From Phlebotomus papatasi (taxonomy: Eukaryota; Arthropoda; Insecta; Diptera; Psychodidae): a stretch of 64,000 nt of DNA. The stretch covers positions 30,070,001 to 30,134,000 of the forward strand of contig NC_077222.1 of assembly GCF_024763615.1 (NCBI RefSeq), read 5' to 3'. Position numbers and translations under genes: made by a program. The notes below the pieces were generated by a model. That model was not told the origin of the DNA. It saw nothing but the letters and a program-made list of their open reading frames with translations, and did no database searches. Below, piece after piece: positions 23,220 through 35,754 of this stretch. Position 1 is the stretch's first letter. The number at the start of each line of letters is the position of its first letter.

Positions 23220-23612
23220 ATCCAAATTTATCAAGGGGAAAACAACTTGCGAGTCTACGACATCTACCTTGTGAATATTGCGAATACTGGCACTTTTTCG
23301 TGAATATTGTGAATATTTCACAAATATCGTGAATATTGCGAATATCTCGAATATTTGCTGAATATTGCGAACATCGCAAATATTTCGTTAATATTGAGAA
23401 TATATCGAATATTTCTCGAATACTACGAATATCGCGAATATTTTTCAAAATTCGTCAATATCGCGAATATTTACAAAAATTACTAAATATTGCGAAGGGA
23501 AAATATTCGAATATTTTCCTCTTCTCATTTAAAATTGTGAATATTTAGTGAATATTGATTCTACGAAATATAATTTTGGTAAGCTGTTTTCCCCTTGAAA
23601 TTTATCCAAACC
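23220..23612. repeat. GCGAATATT tandem array between inverted repeats
   Basis: About 280 bases (23270-23550) of degenerate 9-15 base units around GCGAATATT(T)C. The array is flanked by ATCAAGGGGAAAACAACTTG and its near inverse AGCTGTTTTCCCCTTGAAAT. Short reading frames on both strands (runs of Ile, Arg, Asn) are produced by the repeat. Confidence 0.8.
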
Positions 23613-24159
23613 GGTTGAAAAATAGACCATCTAAAGTCCTAAAAAACTTTTTCCTACAAAAATTCAAGATGGCGATTCTTTTAAGGTCATAGGTATGTTG
23701 GAACGAAATGTGCGTCTAAACCACCTCTAAAACATATCCAAAAATTAAAGAAATCGTAAGAGTCGTTTTCGAGAAAAAACAGTAAAAATAGTTATGGAGG
23801 GGTAAAGGGGGTGTAAGAAAATAAAAATCGCTGAAAGCCACAAGCCTTTATTTCTAACCGTTTGGTCCCTAGGCGTAGTAACGGCAAGACGGACGGACGA
23901 ACGAACAGAGACATATTTCACAGAACTGCCGAGATATTTCACCGTTCAAGTTCGAGTTTAACTCATCAGCAAATGGGAAATATTTTTTCAGTTTCTTGAC
24001 TGATTGAATTATTTACTAAGTAATCTTGTCCATCTCGAAGGAACTTTTATCAAAAGCCGTCTCCAAAGATCAAATCCCAATCGTGGAATTTTTCAAATTT
24101 TGAATTAAAAATTTCAGAAAATATATTTAGTTTAATAGTGTTATACTTTAATATGCTTA

Positions 24160-24378
24160 TAGGGGGAAGTGGGGCTACTTTGAGCTGTGGGGCTATATTG
24201 TTATACGATTTTTTCGCATATTTTTAATGGAAACTGGGTTTTAAAATGATTGAAATTTGGATACGCAAAACAATTGTGGATCTAAATAAAATAATTGTAA
24301 GGACCAGCTTCATTTAGAAATAAGCGGAAAAGTTGTATAACAATCTAGCCCTACAGCTCAAAGTAGCCCCACCTCCCA
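24160..24378. mobile_element. GTGGGGCTACTTTGAGC MITE
   Basis: Ends GGGGCTACTTTGAGCTGTGG and ACAGCTCAAAGTAGCCCC are inverted; TATTGTTATAC and GTATAACAAT continue the match inward. Confidence 0.85.
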
Positions 24379-26967
24379 AGTTGTAAACTAACAAGCTATA
24401 TTGTTAGTCTGCTAGATCTACGCAAATCTCTCAAAGCTCTGTCTTTTATGCGAAATTTTCGGGGTTTGAATCCCCTTTACCCTACTAGAATCTTTATTAA
24501 CATTAAGGATTTTTGAATTATGTCTTTCAATTTTGATTGTACTCAATTCAAAGCTTGAGAAAATCGTTAGCGGTTAATAAGAAATCCTTTTTTAACCCTT
24601 TAACGACGAGACACTTTATACGAACAGAAAATCAACAATAAAAATTAAACTGAGAAACATAATCAATGATAAGTCTATCTAACCTTGGAAAGTCCAACAG
24701 AGTCTGATTCGGTGTATCTTGTGCTTCTATGAACGATAGGGACAACAATAGCCCAAAAATTTAAGTAATTTTTCTGAGAATAGCAATGAATTATATTTTT
24801 CGCTTTAATAAAAAATATTACGTATGTGTATTGTAGTTTTTATTACCAAAAGGGTTTGGCTTAAAAAAAAATTGGAAGTATAAAAAATAAATAAAATCAA
24901 TTTATGAATTTCAGAATTTAAAAATTCACCATTTTTGAGCTCAAATATTTATTACATAGCAAATAGATAGATACTTGCAAAAAAATATTCTAGATTCCTT
25001 CAACCTTCTACTTTACAATTAAGTACAGACATAAGAAAAAAATAACTTTAGGTAGTCAGGGAAAATTATTTTCTTTATGGGACACCGGTGTTCCAATCGT
25101 CCTTAAAAGATTAAAGCTTTCCCAGAATTTTCAAAATTTTGTTTTTGCAATAGTTAATGTTCTTAATTTGATTTTTCAATCTTTCAAATAATAATTGCAT
25201 TTTGCGAGGAACTCACTATACAAAATTGCTGAAAGTTTGAATATTTCAATTCCTAATTTGCAATATCGGATCATCAGTGTTTTGCATGTTAAATCACAGA
25301 CTGTGAATGTGCTAAAATCGCTTGAATGATAAAATTGCCCTGTGAAATATCAATTCTTGTCTGCATATATAATATTTCTCATTTTAATAGCAATTTAGGT
25401 GCTCAATTTCGTGCATCTGGAAAGAAAGCAATCTTCTAACAAGGCGCACAAGACATAAAGCATACGTTACAGTACAATTACTGATTGCAATTATCCCACT
25501 CGTCGATGCAAGTGAATTTTCCGCTCATTTCTCAACAGTGAAGTTTGTGGAATCATATTGAGCAGGAATGGCTCTCTGTCCCTCTTCATCCTACCGGCTT
25601 TGTGCAAATCAACTCTCTTATACTGAAGCTGGGCAATGATTTTAAACCATATCGTCTCTTTCTCCACTTTAATGGCTATCATTAAAATTTATAACATATA
25701 CTTTTCGCTCTGATATTGATCGAAATATTCCCAGTTAACTCCTCCTTGTGGTGCTCTCTTGTGAAGTATTCAGTTTGTGCCACTCGCTAAGTACATCATC
25801 AAAAGTCGAGCTTCATTGGAAAAGCACATGAGAGGAAAGGAGACATGAGATAGTGAATTTCTTCCAAAAAATTAAAAGAATATTATATGTATATATGAAA
25901 ATCTGTCCTTGCATTAGCAATATTGGAAAAAAACGTATTGACTCAAATCTTCTGCACAGGGGCAACAAATTTCAAGATTGCACGTTTGAGGGAAGAAAAA
26001 CAAGCCTAAAAGTGAGTGTGAGTCTTCTAAATGTTACACCTTCATATCAGGTGATAATTACCACCTTCTCTATTTTGTGTGTTGTTCAGCTTATTCTCCA
26101 ACATCCAAAAGGGGAGTGCTTTCGAACCACGAAGAGATTCTACACGCAGATTAGGTCCCTATAATTCACCACACACCAAAAATAAAAAAAAAGAATATTG
26201 GAGCTTTCTTAAGGAATAAATGATTGAATATAAGAGCACTCCATGCAAAAATTGAAGGAAGAATATTTCATGGCTCTCGGCTCGATAATGCGCTCCCGAA
26301 GATGAGAAAAGTGATCAAGTTAATGTGGTTTGTTCGTTCTTAAATTGGAAATATCTACGAGCATCCCCGATGAACTTTGAAGTTCATTGAAGTCGATTAA
26401 CAAGATGCTTTATGGATTGTTTCCCAGTTTTCAGCAACTTCATGAAAATTAAAAGGAGTTTGCACTGCAACATAACACGCCCTTCATCAAAAATGGTTTA
26501 TCGAAAATTTCCTTTCTCACACCTTAAACTAAATACATTAATTGGCAATCCTTGCAAGGCCTGTACTTGTTTCATTACAAATATTTTCCACAAGTATCTT
26601 AATAATATTCAATTTATCCTAATACAGGCCTCAGACTAAAGACATAGCTCAATGCCTGGAAGTTCTTGAATGTACAAACAACTTGTAATTGTAATGATTT
26701 TGCGAAATATGATGAATTAATATTTACAATCCCAATTAAAAAAAACTTTTTAAAAAAATTCGTCTTTTAAGAGATTTTATGATTTAAGAAGGTAACCTGA
26801 ATCTCAAGTCAAAAAAGTATCGATTTTAGTATTGCTTAAATCGATAGATAAATTATCTTACTCTAGCTTGGAACGTTTCATATTTTGTGACTAAATTTTT
26901 TCAGGAAATGTGTGACTTAAAATAGCAATTAAAATATCTTGCCATAGATATATCAAATTAATTTGAG
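24379..26967. other. AT-rich sequence without a recognised gene
   Basis: 24440-24480 keeps a B-box-like GGGTTTGAATCCCC that may be a SINE relic. 24597-25120 ends with the palindrome GACACCGGTGTTCC, seen again at 57975. Short open frames (25853-26164 and 26412-26639) have no recognisable domain. Confidence 0.4.
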
Positions 26968-27187
26968 TAGGGGAAAGGGCGCTACCTTTAGACGATTTAT
27001 GCTTCGCACAATTAATTTTTTTCAAATGGTGTAAATGAATTTGGGCCATTATTATATTATATTCTAATAGTTAGTTCAATGCCTCAAATTTTCAGAAAAG
27101 TGCTGTAGGTGAAGTCCATGAGAAACATAGAGAAAAAATTGAATTGTTCGAAGCCTTAGTCGTCCGAAGGTAGTGCGCTTTCCCCTA
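26968..27187. mobile_element. TAGGGGAAAG MITE
   Basis: Ends TAGGGGAAAGGGCGCTACCT and GGTAGTGCGCTTTCCCCTA are inverted, followed inward by TTTAGACGA and TCGTCCGAA. Confidence 0.8.
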
Positions 27188-27736
27188 TATAAAACAGATT
27201 TGAAATGTTCGAAGCTCGAAACCATTTTCCTATTTTGGAAAATACAAAACCTTTTCAAACGATTTCTAATCTTCTAATTTTCACGATTTTGTCGAATTGG
27301 CAGGAAAAGATAGCATAAAAAAACCTATGAAGCGATTGAAATAAATCAAGGCTTATTCTCTTTAGAATTTTAATCTCTTAGTTAAACCTAATTTGTCTAT
27401 GAAAAATAATATATTTAATAATTTTTTTCGGCATTTTAAACTATAACAGTTAAAGTCAATATTTTGTCGTTAGGTATGTATTATAAAAATCATCCAAAAA
27501 TTTCGATATCACAATTTGTTAGTTTTTTATTAGTTTATGAACTTTACAAAACTTACCAAAATTGAAAGTTTTCTTGATAAACAAATTTTTCTTTTTACCA
27601 TTTTGAGTTTTTCAATCAATATAATTTTTTCAATCACCGAAATAGTAATTTAATAACTATAAATGTTTATTTCTCAGATCATATTGTATTCCAGCTTTTC
27701 AGAATGCTTGAATCAAAGAGATTATTGGAGGCTGTT

Positions 27737-27877
27737 GTAAAGGCCTCTACACGAGCAATTTTTGCAAAAAATGCCTTTTTAAAGAAATTTTGTCTTATCA
27801 CTCAGGCGAAAACGTCAGAAATTTAAAAAAGAGAATTTTTGAGAAAAATTGCTTCCAAAGTGTAGAGAGGTAGAGAC
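27737..27877. mobile_element. Short palindromic MITE
   Basis: GGCCTCTACACGAGCAATTT at the left is inverted imperfectly in AAATTGCTTCCAAAGTGTAG at the right. No coding sequence. Confidence 0.55.
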
Positions 27878-27974
27878 CATAAATATCACAATTGGAAAAT
27901 TTTAAATTTTAATATTTGCTTAGGTAAGCAACCTAATTTCCAATTTTCACTTTATGTAACCTTTATGAATCTCA

Positions 27975-28708
27975 TTAAGGGTTTATGTGGGTCAAAGAGA
28001 CTGGAAAATGCCACCTTTTCTTTAATTGTTTTTCAACATTATAATTTTTTATTTTAATTTAATTTCTTATAAAAGTATAATATTTAAACTATATTTTTTG
28101 AAATTTTCATTCAAAAATTTTAAAAAGTCAACCGCTGAGACCTGATTTTGGGAGATGATTTTTGAAAAAAGAAAAAGAAATATACTTTTTAGTGGACAAG
28201 ATTTTTTAGAGTAACTAAGGCATTTTCATCTGATGTCGAATAAATAAATATTACCTGTAAACTGAGGAGTTAAACTCATACTTCAAAGATTACATTTTTT
28301 TTAAGTGAATCTTTTACAAAATTTTATATAAAAAACATACAATTTTTTGGGTATTTTATATCACGCTTTGTCTTGTAAAAATGGTTGCGATCAAGGTAAA
28401 AATATTCTAACGTTATCAAGTACGAGTTTAAGTTATCAGCAAACTGGATATATTTTTAGTTTTTTGACGTCAGATGAATTTACTCTGAGTAATCTTGTCC
28501 ACCGCAAAGTAAGTTTTTTCAAACCTGTTTCCAAATGTCAGGTCTCAATAGCTGATTTTCTAAAATTTTTAAATGAACATTTTAAAAGATACATAGACAA
28601 AAAATGTTGTACCTTTATCTGCTTAAGAGCTCGAATTAATTTTTTTTTTTTGTAATATCTTTAACATTTGCAGTCTTTTTCGTCTGTGTGACCTACGTAA
28701 TCCCTTAA
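27975..28708. mobile_element. TTAAGGGGTTACATGG-type element, copy 3
   Basis: Ends TTAAGGGTTTATGTGGGTC and GACCTACGTAATCCCTTAA. The interior is itself palindromic: the block with GTGGACAAGATTTTTTAGAG (about 28190) returns inverted at about 28490 (GAGTAATCTTGTCCACCGC). Confidence 0.7.
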
Positions 28709-28926
28709 ACGTGAAAAGTTATATCGTGTTTGGGAAAGAAATATACAAAATAAAAATAAAAATAGTGAAATTTTGAGCTGTACTTTTAAAATATTTTCCT
28801 TAAAGGAAAAATCAATAATGACTACACTAATTAAAACAAATTTCTTGTCACCGAAATCTGGAAGCCGATGTTTATTATCTTTTGGACCCCAGATGATGAT
28901 AAACTAAACAATTTCCAGGTTGTGAT

Positions 28927-29357
28927 TAGGGTAAATGAGCCGAATTCCGGCCAGCTTGCAATTCCGGCCACCTTTTTTGTTCCTTGAATTTCCATGAATT
29001 TTTAGTATTTACATACTCTAGAGATTGTACAATGCAAAAGAATAAGAAAAAATGTAGCTTCGACAAACGAGATGACGTGAAAAAGGCATTGGAAGAATTC
29101 CCGAAGGGCAAGGAACTATGAAAATGAAGGTGGCCGAAATAGGGCATCAAAGCTATGTTTACATTTTTATTCATTTTAAAATGTATTAAGAATGATTTTA
29201 GAGTAAATAAAGACGATAAACTTTCTACAAGGTTCTAAGCAACACTCCTTAAGTAGAAGGAATGAAAAAAATCAATTTCTATTAAAAATATTACATTTCA
29301 AACTTGAGACTTTGGCGCTTGCATGCAACTATGCCGAAATTTGGCACACTTACCCTA
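28927..29357. mobile_element. Small pogo-like derivative with GCCGAAATTTGGCAC ends
   Basis: Left end TAGGGTAAATGAGCCGAATT, right end AATTTGGCACACTTACCCTA. Between them about 25 codons survive of a psq-type helix-turn-helix (DDVKKALEEFPKGKEL) at about 29060-29120, so this is an internally deleted relative of the element at 60268. Confidence 0.75.
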
Positions 29358-31989
29358 CCGTTCCCTTGAGTTCGAACGAAAAAAATCCAAAAATCGCAAC
29401 ATTGTGCTCTGCCCCAAGCTTCCCTACCATTTAATTGTGAATACTTGGAGATTTATTGTCTCTATATTGAATCAAACAGACAAATTACCTAGTAATTATT
29501 TACTTAATTGCATGAGATTAGACACAAGAGATAATACGAATATACCTGTAATTTAAAAGAAGACCCATTGCAACACTAAAGGTCATGATAGAAGATACTT
29601 TTTAAAACATTTTTTTTTTGCTTTACATGAGGAGAGTGAGAAATTGAAGATTTTCATTTTAAGATTTCTGCCCTAGTGCCCATATAAATATTCAGAATTG
29701 CCTTTATATGAAGCCTCCCAGGAAAGAAAGCGAGAGAAAAATATAATAATATTCCATGTTGTAAAATTGGCGCGACTAGAATCAATGTGGAGGTTGGGAT
29801 GGACCCAGAGAGAAAATGAGTTTTTCCAAAAAAAAAAGCGCCCCTGAAGCATTTGGGGGGCACCACGGAACAATAAAAATGTTGGTAGCAGCAGGAAAAT
29901 AAATCCATTACATCCAGAAATGACACGCATAAAGTACCCATTTCGGCGACCTCTGCCATGTCTTCCAATTACCTGATTAAATCTCCCCCACGCGCAATTT
30001 ATGCTGTCGTCTCTTGAGCTAATCTGTGCCAATCATATCAGATTTCGCTCCTGCATCGGAAGACGAAGCGTCGTCTGTGGATTTTGGAACCCACAAATGT
30101 GTCTCTCTCTTGTCTTTCTAATCAGATTCCCAGAAGACTCTTCCTGCCCATTTTTGCGTTTTCGCTGGGTATTTTTTTATATCCCTCCCATTTAGACACG
30201 GGAATCAAATACCTCACCCCGTTCAATTACACCCTCTATAATGCCCTTTTTTCATTTCAGGGAGGTTGGAATTATTATTTTTTAACCATTCGCCCGGTGG
30301 CATCTGATTGTCGATGCGTGAGGTCTAGGAAACAATGGCACGTGAATGACATTCATCTTCAGGAAGCTGCATTTACTAGTGCATTGATGATGGCATGCGC
30401 GACTTCACCAATGTAATTTGATCCTTTCTCTTGAGCATGTTCTCATTCTATTTTCACACTCAATAGCCCAAGAATTTGTGTGCAATTTGCTCTTCAATTC
30501 CCAATAATTTCCCAGTTACCAGGGATGCTATAGGGATAAAAACGGATGGCCGGAACTTTAATCTCATTTTTTGGTGTGACTGAAAAAAATGTGGATAAAG
30601 GGGGAAGAATTGTCAGATACGAAAATGTAACCGGGATATAGCAGTTGTGGTGGCTTAAAAAACACACATGCCCATAAATTTTGGGCACCAGTTATAAAAA
30701 TTCACTATTTATTGCCCACCGATAGCGTGAGAATTTATTAGTTTTAAGCACTTTCAAAAATTAGTTTATATCGTTTGCAGCAACTGAAGCTATTTCGCCA
30801 TGGCTTAAACTTTGGAATCCACAAGATTTATGTTACTGAGAAATGCAACACAGATGCAAAAAGAATTTCTAGAATTTTCATACATATGTAGAAGATAGGA
30901 GAGATTCAAATACATAACGTTCTATTTACCGGCTATTTTACAACAAGCCAGTAAAGATCACAAACAAAGAATTCTAATAACCAAATATATGCTTTTCCTA
31001 ATTCTTATTTAAATAATCTATTTTATCTATTTCACAATGAATGAAAAAAATCTCAAAATCTCAATTTTAATAATAAATAATTTGTTACTTCTTCTGTCTA
31101 ATAATTAAATAAAATATTTATGATTTTTAAAATAACATCATTTTAAAATTTCCTCTTATTGAACTGAACCATTTGCAATTTCGAAATGATGAACCGTCGA
31201 ATATAAATCATATCGAAGAGTTTTATTTAAAAATATCTAAGAAACACTAATGCACTTTCCTCTAATATTAACTACAACTGTGCACCAACAATCTTATTAA
31301 TTTATCGTAAATAAATTTATAAATCCACATTTTCATATTGTGCATCTCATTTCTCCAGCATCCCTTAATATATTCCAAGATCGTGGCAAAAAAGAAGAGG
31401 AGGGAATTTTCTTAACGATTAAAAAAATAAAAATATTTGAGGAATTTTCGCTGCATAATAAATTGTATAGAGATCGGCTGTGTTAGCTTTTTATTATTAA
31501 TAATATGCTTGCGGTATGGAGTATTTTGTGATGTATAAAAAAATTTAAATATTGGCCAAACGTGACCACAATCGAGAGGTACCGAAATCATTTGTGTGCC
31601 TTTTTAATATAATAAAATGTTGGGCAGAAGAAGTTGCCAACGGGCGATTTACTCATACACCCAATAAATGAAGGAGGTGAATAAAAATATGCAAAGTATT
31701 TAACCAGGTGTAACAGAGCCATGTTTGTGGCCTCCGTGTGATCATTCATTGTACTCCAATGCATGTTAGAACACTCAGGTATATTTAGCACACATAGTGC
31801 AATGGCATAAATAAGAAAATCAAAAATGAGACAGAAGCTTAGTATCCTTGCACTATGCTCGTTAGGACTTTGAAAAATACGAGGGCCGAAGGTTGTTATA
31901 TTTATTGCATAAACAATCATCCACATTTGTTATAGTTTTAATGCCATTAAACATTGCAGATGCGGGTGACTCTGCACTCCAGGGATGAC
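29358..31989. other. AT-rich unique sequence, no recognised gene
   Basis: Several open frames of 60-120 codons exist on both strands (29654-30032, 30084-30416, 31588-31926), but none shows a domain and they overlap each other in opposite directions. No repeat ends were seen. Confidence 0.4.
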
Positions 31990-32131
31990 TGCAAACCTGC
32001 TTTTCATAAGCTTTTCTTTAATTCTAGCACCTAACGATAGTCCTTATGAATCGGACATAATAGATCAGATCGACTAATATCATTCTTTAGTGCTAGAATT
32101 AAAGAAAAGCTAATGAAAAGCAGGGTGCAGC
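31990..32131. repeat. 142-base hairpin with 40-base arms
   Basis: GCTTTTCATAAGCTTTTCTT then TAATTCTAGCAC at 32000-32030 is matched inverted by GTGCTAGAATTAAAGAAAAG then CTAATGAAAAGC (32090-32121), leaving a ~60-base loop. Confidence 0.8.
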
Positions 32132-32559
32132 CATCCTCACGTTATGTATTTTAGTAGATTATAGATAATTTAGTACGTTAGATAACTATTTTAAGAATAA
32201 GAATAAGATAAGAAGATAAGATTTTAAGATAAGAATTTTTGAAGTGAATTAAACGCAATGTGGTAACAATTTTTCAATGAAAAATTTTTACTTACTTTAC
32301 TTTTTCAATAACAAAAATTCTTCAAAAAGTGATTTTTTTTCAAAAAAGTTTGAAATATTCTTGAGGAAATTCCTGCAATCTTCCCATTCACAGCTGGAGT
32401 TTTATTCTCTAATATTGTCTTGGATAAAAAATAAATAGAATTCTATTTGCAAAAAATATCGTTAATTATTCGATGAATTCAAACACAACATCGAATTTTC
32501 ATTCTAAATTTTCACACAATGCGGGGAAAATTTATGAAATTCACATTAAGAAGTTGTTA

Positions 32560-33040
32560 AAAATGACCCGGTCAAGATTTTTAAAAACCAAAATCTTGAA
32601 AAGCCAAAATTCCGAACACCAAAATTCCGAATCCAAAATTACAAAGTCAAAATACCGTATTCTTAAAAGTATCATATCTACTCTCACGCTTGTACTCGCG
32701 CTTGCTGGAGACAAAAGGAAATTTTCATGATTTTGCCCATTTGGTGTTTTAACTTCCAGGTTTATAGGTTTTGGAATTTCAACCCATTCTGAATTTTGAC
32801 CTATTCGGGACTTCGTCCTTATTCGGAATTTTGTAGGTATTCGGGATTTGGACCATATTCGGGATTTGATTTTTTTTTTTGAAATCTTTGGTCCATTCGC
32901 GATTTTAATCCATTTCGGATTTTGGCTCATTCAGGATTTTGGCCCATTCGAGATTTCGACTTTATAAATGATTTTGTCTTATCGGTATTTTGGCGCTCAG
33001 GATTTTGGGTTTCGGGATTTTGGCCGACACTTCGGCCATC
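32560..33040. repeat. Fold-back element with minisatellite arms, copy 2
   Basis: The left arm has CCAAAATTCCGAA units (32580-32640). The centre (GTATTCTTAAAAGTATCATA and CTTGCTGGAGACAAAAGGAA) matches the centre of the 5056 copy in reverse. The right arm has many TTCGGGATTTTGG-like units spaced 20-30 bases apart (32755-33030). Confidence 0.7.
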
Positions 33041-33275
33041 ATGCGGACAAAATGAGAAGTTAAAATATCTTGTTTTTAGCTTTCGAAATCGATTTCAGAG
33101 TATTCAAACTACAGCTGTGAATAAGAAGACTATATACCGAACTTTAAGCTTTTTATATTACATGCAATCAAATATTTAAGGACTAAAAAATATTGTTGTT
33201 AAATTACGTTTTTTAAATGAATAGAGTTTAAATATTTCATTAAGTTATTAACCAATTAAAAAAGCAAGACAAGGT

Positions 33276-33508
33276 CGGAGGAACGTTTGTTCGACAGGGG
33301 ACCCCTATTGACACTTTTGCCAAAATATTGAAAATTATTTAATGTATTTCTAGTAAAATATAAGTAATACAACGTTTTTTCTGTAATATACCTTTTACTA
33401 TAAACAGATATGTTCAAATTTCATATCCCAAATGGTACAAAGTAGGGTGTCAAAAGGTGCTGACACGAGTTCTTAAAGTGTCAATAGACGTTCCTTTCAC
33501 CCTATGAC
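33276..33508. mobile_element. CTATTGACACTTT MITE
   Basis: Left CCCCTATTGACACTTTTGCC and right TTAAAGTGTCAATAGACGTT are inverted. The subterminal ATTTCATATCCCAAATGGTA recurs inverted near 49040, and GGAACACCTATTGACACTTT near 19900, so the family has at least two more fragments here. Confidence 0.65.
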
Positions 33509-33598
33509 AAAAAAATTAAATGAATAATGTATTGATTTCAATATCATTTAACTCAATTTGCGAAATTTTATTCTAGTTTCTTGGGCTCTGCATAATAT

Positions 33599-33775
33599 AG
33601 AGGAAGCTGGGGCAGTAGTGAACATAGGGTAGTTTTAAATACTGATTTTTATGTCTACTTGGGTTGTATGTCAACTATTGCTTTAGAGTACAATACAGAT
33701 ATATCTATAGTGTTTATGAATTGATATATATGTATACAAATGTCCCATGTTTACAACTGCCCCGGTTTTCTTTTA
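33599..33775. mobile_element. Short GCTGGGGCAGT MITE
   Basis: GGAAGCTGGGGCAGTAGTGA and GTTTACAACTGCCCCGGTTT are imperfect inverted ends; similar ends bound the element around the LTR retroelement. Confidence 0.55.
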
Positions 33776-35502
33776 TTTCCCTGTGTTAACTATCACTAAA
33801 CTTACGTGCTAATGGGAGTTATGTCAATACATTTATCACAAAATATAGAACAGTTCATCATTGATAATATTGCAATATCGTCAAAAGCATAATCGAGGAA
33901 TAAAGCAATTTAATATTGTTTGTACCAAGGAAGAGAGTGGCACCTTTTTGCGCATATTAAAAGGCAACAGTGTCTTAAGTTATTGTATTGATTAGCCGCA
34001 AGATAAAATTTAGGCGGTTCTCGATATATTACATTTATGAAAAACGTGCAAACGTTACATACGGAATTTCTTACCCAGTCAAACTCATATTTCTACATTT
34101 TTACCTATTTTCACAAAACCTAAATATGCTTTAGTTGCGATAGTTGTCCATAATGGTGAATACTGTACGATGAATTTGTATGTAAAGCATCCCATTTAAC
34201 AAGAGGATAATAGTTGACAATTCAAATAAAATTTTTCGCTAACAATCCTGTGAGACTTCCCCATGGATATTGGATGAATATTGAAAAAAAAGTCGATGAA
34301 CTATCGCTTTTGAATTAAATTGTACATTTCACGTCATTACCACGTTCTCGGCTGCTGACTAAATTGAATTGCCGCCAATCGTCAGGCAATGAATGCAATG
34401 CCAGTTATCAAATGCGAACAATGAATATGACTACCAATATTTCCCCCTTTAGCACTACCACCCACCCTCAATTATTGCAATTTTTTTTGAGCAAATATCC
34501 CAATTTAGGGTGGTGAAAAAAATGTTTTAATTCCAAATTGTATACTGGTATATTATTTTTTTTTTGGGAGGAGGGGAGAGGAGATGGTAAAAGAATGGGG
34601 TGATGCACAATAAAATTGTAAATTGTATTATATCGAAATGTATAGCTCCAATACACATTTTTTCGCCATTGAAACACTGAAAATGATAAACTTTGTGCGC
34701 TGCTATAAGCACCATGAGCAATAACAATTGTTGGTAAAATGCATTTTATGCCATTGAGAGATAATTATGTTATTAAAATATCTTTTTTTTTATATACACT
34801 CAATAAACACTGGAATAATTTGAAATTTGTTTCCAATAACTGCAGATAATCAACATTAATTTCATTGCACTATAATATAGTTTTTTGTATGTCTCTGATG
34901 CCACTCTTTCCAGTAAAAATTGTCAATGAGTTTTGCCTTATCAATAATTAAAATTATTGTAATTGTTATGTTCTTTAAACAATGAAAAAAAAAACATTTT
35001 AGTAAATCCAAAATTGCATAATTTTGTTCAAATAATCAGAAATAAAAGTCCATTGCATTCATTTATTAGTAACATTGTATTCACCATAATGCAATAAATT
35101 TCTCATCAGCCATTTATATCTTCATATTAACAATCTTTTGGTTAAAAAATAAAAGAAAGACCCATAAAATCATGACAATATAAAATTGTGAATAATATCA
35201 CTGAAGAGTAACTATAATAAAAATTTTACGATTTGATAATGGCCAGTAATGGCAAAAGTTTTTCTTTTCTTCAAGACAAAAAAGGCTCTTGCTAATTGTC
35301 AGCTCTGCAAAGTATATTACATAATTCTCATGGAATTTCTTTTTTCACTCCATCTCTTATATCCCTTATGGAATAAAATGGGAAATAGTATCTCTTGTAA
35401 AAGAAAAGAAAATTGCGAGAAGAAAAAAAACCGAGGGAGAAATCTTACTGATGTTTTCACGTAAAATTTTCATGTGCAGGGTGATTCAATTCTGTGAAAT
35501 AT
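33776..35502. other. AT-rich unique sequence
   Basis: No coding exon, RNA gene or repeat end recognised. Confidence 0.4.
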
Positions 35503-35750
35503 ATAATAATAATAATAATAATAATCGCACAACGTTCCACAGAGGAACTTAGGCCTGGCTGCAAGAGGAGCTTGGAATATCCATTATTTTTTTTTTATTA
35601 AAGGATAAGGAGGTTGTCAATCCTATGCCCCGTGGAATCAAGTGCAGTAAGGCTCGCTGGATGTAATTAAACACCTCTAATATCTGTGGTAACCTAATGG
35701 GGATTTAAACCCGAGATACTAGCATCATAGAGCGAGTGCTATGCCCAAGG
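35503..35750 (-). repeat. tRNA-derived SINE (family 1), inverted
   Basis: On the minus strand: a head with TAGCACTCGCTCTATGATGC, a diverged B box GGGTTTAAATCCCC, a body with GCACTTGATTCCACGG, and an ATT tail (35503-35524). Same family as 17058, but older by sequence decay. Confidence 0.8.
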
Positions 35751-35754
35751 GGGA

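Noticed and set aside
23188..23548. Ile/Arg/Asn-repeat peptides
   Set aside because: Produced by the GCGAATATT array in either strand.
23220..23612. CRISPR array
   Set aside because: Units are too short and irregular, there are no unique spacers of constant length, and the DNA is clearly from an animal nucleus.
28347..28655. 102-codon plus-strand frame as a gene
   Set aside because: It lies fully within copy 3 of the TTAAGGGGTTACATGG repeat and includes its palindromic blocks.
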